11,795 nucleotides of DNA, taken from positions 1-11,795 of the forward strand of contig CAJUDU010000069.1 of the NCBI GenBank assembly GCA_910584935.1, written 5' to 3'. The notes under the pieces were generated by a model. It was not told the DNA's origin. It saw only the letters and a program-made list of their open reading frames with translations, and made no database searches. How positions within the stretch are numbered: the first letter of the stretch is position 1; the number at the start of each line of letters is the position of its first letter. This document shows positions 5,960-10,521 of this stretch, in pieces. The stretch comes from an uncultured Butyricicoccus sp. GTDB lineage: Bacteria; Bacillota; Clostridia; Oscillospirales; Butyricicoccaceae. The position numbers were made by a program, and so were the translations under genes.

Positions 5960-7333
5960 ATGCAGAGTTATCGTGCATTTTCCCGCAGTGAACGCGGGAG
6001 CCGGCATATGAAAACCGGCATTGTATGTCAGGATTTTGCGCTGGCAACAGATGGTGTGCCAGGCTGTTCCATCGCCATTGCCGCCGATGGGCATGGCGGT
6101 GCGGATTATTTCCGCAGCGAACGCGGCGCACGCTTTATTGTGCAGGCTGCCGCAACTGTGCTGATGGAATTTGCATCGGAAACATCACTTGTGCAGCTGC
6201 GGGATTATGCCACACGGAATAAGCTGATGCGGGAAGTATTCCAGAAAATCCATGCCAAATGGCTGGAGCTTATCCAAGCGGATATGTTTGACTATCCCTT
6301 TTCAGAAACGCAGATGGAAAATGTAAGCCTCAAATGCCGCCGTCAATACCTGGATGGGAAAAATGTGGAACGCGCATATGGTACAACTGTCATAGCTGCA
6401 CTTGTCACGGATAAATATTGGGTTGGCATCCACCAAGGGGATGGGCGCTGTATTGCTGTGCGTACAGACGGTACCTGCGAACAGCCAATCCCATGGGATA
6501 CACGATGCGAAGGCAATGTTACAACATCTGTATGTGATGAAGATGTGGTGAATGAATTCCGGCACTGTTTCAGTGAACAATTGCCTGCGGCAGTGTTTTT
6601 GTGTACCGATGGCGTTGAGGATGCCTATCCGGATTTGGATGGCGCATATGGCTTTTGCCAGGTGCTGTCCTCTATTTTCCTGAGCGATGGTATGCCAGGG
6701 CTGGAACGGGCTGTGGCAGAATACCTGCCAAACATCAGCCGCCGCGGCAGCGGTGATGATGTCACAGTTGCGGCACTATTTTGCCCTGACCGGTTAGAAC
6801 CGATAACCGAAGTGCTGAAAATTGAAGAACGCCTGCGCCGTGCGGCAACGACTTGGGAACAACTGAACCGGGATTGTTCAGAACATGAACATAAATTTAG
6901 CCATGTGAAAAACACGTTGGCAGACCAGCGTGCGGAAGTAACCCGACTGGAAAAGCTGATAGATTTGCGGAAACAGGAACTGGGGCAGCTTCAGGAACGG
7001 ATTCGGCAAATGGAAGCCCAAGCGGAAGCAAAAAACAAAGAACTGCTGGAATTAAGTGAAAAATTGGAAAAAGCGCAGGCAGAGGCAGGCGAAACCGAAA
7101 ATCGTGACCAATGGATGGGGGAAGAAGACAAGCGGTTACATACCGAGCTGGAACAGGCCACGGCAGAAGTGGAAGGGCTGATGGATGCCGCTGATGAGGC
7201 ACGGAAACAGATTGCGCAGAAAAAGCGGGAACGCGGTGAACCAGTAGAAGATGAAAACTATGGCGAAGATTTTACCGAGCCATGGGCATTTGTCAACCAG
7301 CGCAGCGGCAGGAACCCGCCGGACAAGGGCTAA
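5960..7333 (+). CDS. PP2C-type protein phosphatase with C-terminal coiled coil
   Basis: This encodes a 457-residue protein. Residues about 1-275 form a PP2C/PPM metal-dependent Ser/Thr phosphatase domain. Its acid motifs are CQD (23-25), AADGHGG (41-47), GTTVIAALV (141-149), GDG (160-162), CTDGVED (215-221) and GSGDDVTVAAL (263-273). The Asp residues expected to hold the two metal ions are present, so it should be active. Residues about 282-426 are a long charged heptad-like coiled coil, followed by an acidic tail. There is no signal peptide or membrane segment, so it is cytoplasmic. The ATG at 5960 is preferred because AGGAGG lies 6 nt upstream. No Hanks kinase or vWA gene, the usual partners of such phosphatases, is in the window. 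The MGMT-family gene follows after 19 nt. Confidence 0.87.
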   Translation: MQSYRAFSRSERGSRHMKTGIVCQDFALATDGVPGCSIAIAADGHGGADYFRSERGARFIVQAAATVLMEFASETSLVQLRDYATRNKLMREVFQKIHAKWLELIQADMFDYPFSETQMENVSLKCRRQYLDGKNVERAYGTTVIAALVTDKYWVGIHQGDGRCIAVRTDGTCEQPIPWDTRCEGNVTTSVCDEDVVNEFRHCFSEQLPAAVFLCTDGVEDAYPDLDGAYGFCQVLSSIFLSDGMPGLERAVAEYLPNISRRGSGDDVTVAALFCPDRLEPITEVLKIEERLRRAATTWEQLNRDCSEHEHKFSHVKNTLADQRAEVTRLEKLIDLRKQELGQLQERIRQMEAQAEAKNKELLELSEKLEKAQAEAGETENRDQWMGEEDKRLHTELEQATAEVEGLMDAADEARKQIAQKKRERGEPVEDENYGEDFTEPWAFVNQRSGRNPPDKG

Positions 7334-7352
7334 ATTGCAGAAAGGGGAAACC

Positions 7353-7667
7353 ATGCCAAATACATTTGAGCTGATTTATCAAGTTGTGCGCCGCATCCCG
7401 CGGGGCAAGGTTGCAAGCTATGGGCAGGTGGCACGGCTTGCTGGCAACCCCCGCTGGGCAAGGGTGGTTGGTTATGCGCTGCACGTAAATCCAGACCCGG
7501 AAAATATCCCTTGCTACCGGGTTGTGACACAAAATGGGCAGACTTCGCCTGCGTTTGCGTTTGGCGGCGCGGATATTCAGCGTGCAATGCTGGAAGCGGA
7601 TGGCGTGGTGTTCCTGCCCAATGGATGTGTGGATATGGAACATTTTCGCTGGGAACAAACCGTTTGA
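7353..7667 (+). CDS. MGMT-family O6-alkylguanine DNA alkyltransferase-like protein
   Basis: This encodes 104 residues, matching the DNA-binding/active-site domain of O6-alkylguanine alkyltransferases without the N-terminal Ada/Ogt domain. KVASYGQVA (19-27) carries the conserved Tyr, and ARVVGYAL (36-43) carries the Arg finger. The active-site loop reads IPCYRVV (52-58), with the acceptor Cys at 54 retained. The usual PCHR has become PCYR, and the usual Glu of the later HEG motif reads ADG (82-84). Cys retention argues against a purely alkyltransferase-like (ATL) protein, but the Cys-His-Glu relay looks altered. The ATG at 7353 is chosen for AAAGGGG 5 nt upstream. The in-frame ATG at 7251 lies deep within the phosphatase gene. 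It is probably co-transcribed with the phosphatase and converges on the nitroreductase with an 8-nt gap. Confidence 0.85.
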   Translation: MPNTFELIYQVVRRIPRGKVASYGQVARLAGNPRWARVVGYALHVNPDPENIPCYRVVTQNGQTSPAFAFGGADIQRAMLEADGVVFLPNGCVDMEHFRWEQTV

Positions 7668-7675
7668 CCCGGAGG

Positions 7676-8362
7676 TTAAACCCACAAAAAGGGTTCTTTC
7701 CACTGGAAATTTTCTTTGCCCGCGCCAACTTCAAAATGGTATTTCCCAATGCCTAAATCAATACCAGAGAATATACCATTGTCACAGGAGATCATGATCT
7801 GATTGCCTTTCCCCAACACGGTAAAGGCTTGTTTGTTTAACGCGGTTGGTGCAAGCAGCAAAGCGCGGATGCCGTTTGTAAACCATTCGGGCGCAGCACC
7901 TTCATAGTGGCTGATTTCTTCAGGCTTTTTGGATTTATGCGCGGTGCCCTGCATAGCGCCATAGCCAAGGGCAATAATGCCATAAATTTTGTGGGATTTT
8001 GCGATTTTGGCGTTCTTTTGGATGCCTTTCCGGCTGAATGTGCCACCAACCCACCAGGAATTTAATCCGAGTGTCTGCGCAAACAGCATAATATCTGCGC
8101 CACAATAACCAATTTTTTCAGCAGCATCCGCCGTATCATTTGCCGCCAGTATGATATAATTGCGGACGCCTTTTGCTAAAAATAACCGCAGTGCCATGCC
8201 AAATGCCTGTATATTTTCAGTGACCAGACATAAATTGATGCCATAATCTGCATTGTTTTGCGCAATCCGCATACAAAGCTGCCGGCAAATTGGTTCTGGT
8301 ATGGGCTGCTTGGTATACCGGCGCACCGTATGCCGGCATTCAATTGCTTGTTTGATTGTCAT
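7676..8362 (-). CDS. Nitroreductase-family protein (TM1586 type)
   Basis: This encodes 228 residues in the nitroreductase fold. The N-terminal flavin-contact motif reads ECRHTVRRYTKQPI (8-21), a GLNSWWVGGTF segment is at 99-109, and APTALNKQAF (171-180) is a second copy of the family's APSxxNxQPW-type motif. Two half-domains in one chain suggest the putative TM1586-type nitroreductases, which bind FMN; the substrate is unknown. The start is the second ATG (8360-8362 on the complement), because a perfect AGGAGG (complement of 8371-8376) lies 8 nt upstream of it. The longer reading from 8383 would place that ribosome binding site within the coding region. It is divergent from the lytic transglycosylase gene. 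Confidence 0.85.
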   Translation of the reverse strand: MTIKQAIECRHTVRRYTKQPIPEPICRQLCMRIAQNNADYGINLCLVTENIQAFGMALRLFLAKGVRNYIILAANDTADAAEKIGYCGADIMLFAQTLGLNSWWVGGTFSRKGIQKNAKIAKSHKIYGIIALGYGAMQGTAHKSKKPEEISHYEGAAPEWFTNGIRALLLAPTALNKQAFTVLGKGNQIMISCDNGIFSGIDLGIGKYHFEVGAGKENFQWKEPFLWV

Positions 8363-8442
8363 TGGGATGGCCTCCTGATTCATGTTGTCATGATTTTTGA
8401 TTTCTTTTTCATCATGTCATGGGTTTTACTTTCTTTTTCACC

Positions 8443-8471
8443 ATTTTATCATATTCACAATTGGTGCGCAA
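8443..8471 (-). promoter_or_regulatory. Promoter of the nitroreductase gene
   Basis: On the minus strand, TTGCGC (complement of 8466-8471) and TAAAAT (complement of 8443-8448) have a 17-bp spacer and an extended TGA before the -10. The leader of about 70 nt contains an inverted repeat TCATG-N4-CATGA (8380-8393) and an 11-bp direct repeat TTTCTTTTTCA (8401-8411 and 8430-8440). Confidence 0.45.
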
Positions 8472-8501
8472 TGAAAAGAAAAAGAATTTTTTTCATGTCA
8501 C

Positions 8502-8530
8502 TTGCCATCTGGCGGGACATATGCTACAAT
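8502..8530 (+). promoter_or_regulatory. Promoter of the lytic transglycosylase gene
   Basis: TTGCCA (8502-8507) and TACAAT (8525-8530) have a 17-bp spacer and an extended TG at 8522-8523. The transcript would start near 8537, about 43 nt before the ATG. It diverges from the nitroreductase promoter, with only about 30 bp between the two -35 boxes. Confidence 0.65.
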
Positions 8531-8579
8531 GAAGAAGTATATTCAGCAATCCCCATTGTAAGAAAGGCGTGTTTGTTTT

Positions 8580-9404
8580 ATGAAGATTTCTTCTGCTTTG
8601 GCGGCGGATTTATCCCAAATATATGGAAGCAGCCTTGCGCCCAAGCAAACTGGCTATGGAACTTTCCAGCAGGCGCTTCAGCAGGCAAGTACGGTATCCA
8701 GCCCGGCTTCTTTGGAAGGAATGTTCCAATCCGCCTCACAAGCAACGGGCGTGCCTGTAAACCTGCTGAAAGCAGTTGCAAAAGCGGAATCCGATTTTGA
8801 CCCGAAATCACTTTCCCATTGCGGCGCGGCAGGCATTATGCAGCTCATGCCGGATACTGCCCGTACTGTTGGCGTGACCGATGTATGGGATCCTGCCGAA
8901 AATATCCTTGGCGGCGCAAAATATCTGCGGATGATGCTTGACCGTCATGATGGTGATGTTACCCTTGCGCTGGCGGCGTATAACGCCGGGCCAGGCAATG
9001 TGAAAAAATATGGCGGTGTCCCGCCATTTAAAGAAACCCAGAATTATATCAAGAAAATCACTAAATTTATGGGCGGCAGTTTGGATATCGGTACATTGCC
9101 CCCAACGGCGCAGCAATCCTCTAATCAAACTTTTGGTATTGCCGCGCAAAGCCCCACAGCATATGCCGCATATGGCTATAACCCATATGCAAATGTGATC
9201 CAGGCAATCAGTTCGGTGATGACCGGGAATACATCGGCACTGCCAGATGTTTTGAATGCGTTTTATCAAACTGGCAGTATGTCGCAGGAAAATGCGCTGC
9301 TGTTCTGTGATGCGCTGAAAACATTGACACAAACCCGGCTGTTAAATATGTTGTCCCAGAATGATGAGGAGAATGATGATTACCTTGCCAGCCAGTGGAT
9401 TTGA
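8580..9404 (+). CDS. SLT-domain lytic transglycosylase without a classical signal peptide
   Basis: This encodes 274 residues. Residues about 45-160 form an SLT (goose-lysozyme-like) lytic transglycosylase domain. The catalytic Glu is at 70 in VAKAESDFDP, followed by GAAGIMQLMP (82-91) and AAYNAGPGNVKKYGG (132-146). These enzymes cleave the MurNAc-GlcNAc bond of peptidoglycan to leave 1,6-anhydro-MurNAc. The N-terminus (MKISSALAADLSQIYGSSL) has no hydrophobic signal core. Export may therefore be by a non-classical route, by another secretion apparatus, or on lysis. The C-terminal ~100 residues, Gln/Ser/Thr/Tyr-rich then helical, match nothing I recognise. An AGAAAGG ribosome binding site lies 12 nt upstream. 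A strong terminator follows at 9438-9470. Confidence 0.88.
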   Translation: MKISSALAADLSQIYGSSLAPKQTGYGTFQQALQQASTVSSPASLEGMFQSASQATGVPVNLLKAVAKAESDFDPKSLSHCGAAGIMQLMPDTARTVGVTDVWDPAENILGGAKYLRMMLDRHDGDVTLALAAYNAGPGNVKKYGGVPPFKETQNYIKKITKFMGGSLDIGTLPPTAQQSSNQTFGIAAQSPTAYAAYGYNPYANVIQAISSVMTGNTSALPDVLNAFYQTGSMSQENALLFCDALKTLTQTRLLNMLSQNDEENDDYLASQWI

Positions 9405-9437
9405 TGGGGTATAAGAATTTATTTTTCAAAAAAACAC

Positions 9438-9470
9438 AAACGGTACCGCCGAATGGCAGTACCGTTTTTT
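9438..9470 (+). terminator. Intrinsic terminator of the transglycosylase gene
   Basis: AAACGGTAC (9438-9446) pairs with GTACCGTTT (9459-9467), with GCC/GGC stacking inside one C-A mismatch and a GAAT loop. A run of T residues follows. It sits 33 nt after the stop codon. Confidence 0.9.
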
Positions 9471-9496
9471 TATGTCTATATGCTGCTTTGCGGCAT

Positions 9497-9540
9497 AAAA
9501 ACAGCAGCCTGTAATTTGTATACAAGCTGCTGTCTTTTTT
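9497..9540. terminator. Bidirectional terminator for the micropeptide cluster
   Basis: ACAGCAGC (9501-9508) pairs with GCTGCTGT (9526-9533). The plus strand continues CTTTTTT and the minus strand continues TTTTTATG, so both directions have a T tract. It lies 27 nt beyond the stop of the last leftward micropeptide gene. It probably ends that transcript and acts as a second barrier for the transglycosylase transcript. Confidence 0.8.
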
Positions 9541-9560
9541 ATGCTTTCTGTTAATGCCGC

Positions 9561-9662
9561 TTAGCGGTAATCATAACCGGAAGACGCAGAAGCCATAGTT
9601 TTATGAGAAGTCAAGGTTTCCTGAACCAGCAGGAGAGCCACAGCAAGAATTGCGAACCACAT
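9561..9662 (-). CDS. Tandem micropeptide copy A (33 aa, MWFAILAV...YDYR family)
   Basis: This is a 33-residue open frame. It begins MWFAILAVALLLVQE, continues through a polar Ser/Thr-rich middle, and ends SSGYDYR-stop. Residues 2-13 are strongly hydrophobic with no preceding positive charge, long enough for membrane association but short for a full transmembrane helix. An AAGGGAG ribosome binding site (complement of 9671-9677) lies 8 nt before the ATG. Its peptide is identical to copy B, and the ends are shared with copy C. Reality is supported by the three-fold repetition, the ribosome binding sites and the synonymous-only differences from copy B. The function is unknown. Candidates are a small membrane effector, a type I toxin-like peptide, a signalling peptide or a RiPP precursor, none proven. 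Confidence 0.75.
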   Translation of the reverse strand: MWFAILAVALLLVQETLTSHKTMASASSGYDYR

Positions 9663-9704
9663 AATCGTTACTCCCTTCTAAGTTAAGCCGTATATTTGGG
9701 GTGT

Positions 9705-9806
9705 TTAGCGGTAATCATAACCGGAAGACGCAGAAGCCATAGTTTTATGAGAAGTCAAGGTTTCCTGCACCAGCAGGAGAGCCACAGCAAGAATTGCAAA
9801 CCACAT
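9705..9806 (-). CDS. Tandem micropeptide copy B (33 aa, identical to copy A)
   Basis: This encodes exactly the same 33-residue peptide as copy A. The two coding sequences differ at two third-codon positions only: the Phe3 codon is TTT here and TTC in A, and the Val13 codon is GTG here and GTT in A. The ribosome binding region (AAAAGGAG, complement of 9815-9822) lies 8 nt upstream. Start-to-start distance to copy A is 144 bp and the gap between the genes is 42 nt. A perfect TATAAT on the minus strand (complement of 9841-9846) sits upstream with only a weak CTGATC -35, so this copy may have its own promoter. The near identity points to recent duplication or gene conversion. Confidence 0.75.
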   Translation of the reverse strand: MWFAILAVALLLVQETLTSHKTMASASSGYDYR

Positions 9807-9840
9807 AATCGTTACTCCTTTTCTAAGCTCGTAATGAGGT

Positions 9841-9869
9841 ATTATATATTTTGGGTGACAGGCGATCAG
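9841..9869 (-). promoter_or_regulatory. Possible promoter between micropeptide copies C and B
   Basis: On the minus strand, a perfect TATAAT (complement of 9841-9846) has CTGATC (complement of 9864-9869) 17 bp upstream. The -35 is poor and overlaps the stop codon of copy C. The equivalent place before copy A has only an AAATATACGG relic. Confidence 0.3.
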
Positions 9870-9973
9870 CGGTAATCATACGCATCCATACCAGATGGAT
9901 ATGCTTGCCGCCCACAGGATGTGATAGCCTCCTGTGTTAAAAGAATGCTGACAGCTAAAATTGCGAACCACAT
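9866..9973 (-). CDS. Tandem micropeptide copy C (35 aa, divergent paralogue)
   Basis: This is a 35-residue open frame beginning MWFAILAVSILLTQE and ending DAYDYR-stop. Compared with copies A and B it keeps MWFAILAV, LL at 11-12, QE at 14-15, TS at 18-19 and the terminal YDYR. The centre differs (CGRQAYPSGM, including a Cys at 20). An AAAGGAG ribosome binding site (complement of 9983-9989) lies 9 nt upstream. It is the first gene of the leftward cluster, 59 nt before copy B. Conservation concentrated at the two ends, with a two-residue length change in the middle, is the pattern of a translated, selected peptide rather than a non-coding repeat. Function unknown. Confidence 0.72.
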   Translation of the reverse strand: MWFAILAVSILLTQEAITSCGRQAYPSGMDAYDYR

Positions 9974-9989
9974 AATCACTTGCTCCTTT

Positions 9990-10313
9990 CGTTTGATTGA
10001 TTTTGTTTTTGGGGGTTTCCCTTTCGTTGATATAAATATAACAGATTCGCGGTAGATTTTCTTTCAGCATCATGCCTTTCCGGATTCTTTTTGCGAAAAG
10101 CAATATTTCGTAACCCATATTGTAGGATGCCTGTCGCTGACCGGGTTTTCACAGCAAAATATAAAAAAACTTTTTCTGCCTTCGGCGCACCGCCCTGAGC
10201 ACAGTCTATCCGGCTGTCAGCGTTTTTATAATATTTTGAGATGCGGGAAAAGAAGGGAATCGGGATTGACAATATGACCAAAAACAGGGGTCGTAATTTG
10301 TAGGAAATATCAA
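9990..10313. other. Intergenic stretch without a supported gene
   Basis: This contains the leader of the micropeptide cluster and an AT-rich block. On the minus strand there is a TATATT (complement of 10035-10040) without a recognisable -35, so the promoter of copy C could not be assigned. A self-complementary segment lies at 10135-10222 and is listed separately. The one open frame here (minus, 9876-10118) overlaps copy C in another frame and is not supported. Confidence 0.5.
10135..10232 (+). ncRNA. Candidate structured RNA ending in a T tract
   Basis: CGCTGAC followed by CGG (10135-10144) can pair with CCG and GTCAGCG (10210-10222) across a 3-nt bulge, closing a domain of about 65 nt that holds smaller GC hairpins (GCCTTCGGC, 10178-10186). 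The 3' arm is followed at once by TTTTTATAAT. This suggests a small RNA or regulatory leader with a terminator-like end. No convincing promoter was found, and I match it to no known riboswitch class. Confidence 0.25.
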
Positions 10314-10342
10314 TAGACAAGAAGGCTTGCCGGATATATAAT
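10314..10342 (+). promoter_or_regulatory. Near-consensus promoter upstream of iolG
   Basis: TAGACA (10314-10319) and a perfect TATAAT (10337-10342) have a 17-bp spacer. The transcript would start near 10349, just before operator O1. The leader to the iolG ATG would be about 170 nt and would include a terminator-like hairpin. Confidence 0.7.
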
Positions 10343-10354
10343 GAAATCACGATA

Positions 10355-10370
10355 AAGAAACCGGTTTCTT
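10355..10370. promoter_or_regulatory. LacI-type operator O1 (perfect 16-bp palindrome)
   Basis: AAGAAACCGGTTTCTT is a perfect palindrome with the central CG typical of LacI/GalR-family operators. It lies about +7 to +22 relative to the predicted start, a classic repressor position. Confidence 0.75.
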
Positions 10371-10375
10371 AAATA

Positions 10376-10391
10376 AAGAAACCGATATCCA
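10376..10391. promoter_or_regulatory. Degenerate operator O2
   Basis: AAGAAACCGATATCCA matches O1 at 12 of 16 positions, including a complete left half-site AAGAAACCG. Its centre is 21 bp from O1, two helical turns, which would favour cooperative binding on the same DNA face. Confidence 0.5.
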
Positions 10392-10407
10392 AAGAACTTT
10401 TTAGAAC

Positions 10408-10446
10408 AAAATAAAGCTTGCCCAGCGCGGCAGGACTTTATTTTGG
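10408..10446 (+). terminator. Terminator-like hairpin in the iolG leader
   Basis: AAAATAAAG plus CTTGCC (10408-10422) pairs with GGCAGG plus CTTTATTTT (10429-10444), with one bulged A and a 6-nt loop. The T-rich end of the stem makes it a plausible intrinsic terminator. There is no rightward gene upstream for it to end. It may attenuate iolG transcription, or end a short RNA of about 95 nt started at the 10314-10342 promoter. Confidence 0.6.
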
Positions 10447-10452
10447 AAAGTT

Positions 10453-10468
10453 AAGAGTCCGGTTTCTT
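10453..10468. promoter_or_regulatory. LacI-type operator O3
   Basis: AAGAGTCCGGTTTCTT matches O1 at 14 of 16 positions, with a complete right half. It is 98 bp centre to centre from O1 and beyond the leader hairpin, so repression by DNA looping or as a roadblock is possible. Confidence 0.65.
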
Positions 10469-10521
10469 AACAGCGACAAAATCCCTGTAAAACAATATAT
10501 TAGAAAAGGATGGTAACAATC

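Noticed and set aside
9561..9973. Micropeptides as CydX-like small oxidase subunits (also begin MW and have a hydrophobic segment)
   Set aside because: No cydAB genes nearby, the hydrophobic segment is too short, and the YDYR end and tandem copies do not fit.
9561..9973. Direct repeats read as a CRISPR array
   Set aside because: The repeat units are over 100 bp, carry open frames and ribosome binding sites, and the intervening sequences are not uniform spacers.
9876..10118. 80-codon leftward open frame upstream of and over micropeptide copy C
   Set aside because: It overlaps copy C in another frame, its start has no properly spaced ribosome binding site, and its composition looks random.
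10150..10200. GCGCCGAAGG on the minus strand as a glycine riboswitch core
   Set aside because: Only this short match is present; the other conserved glycine-aptamer parts and a glycine gene are missing.
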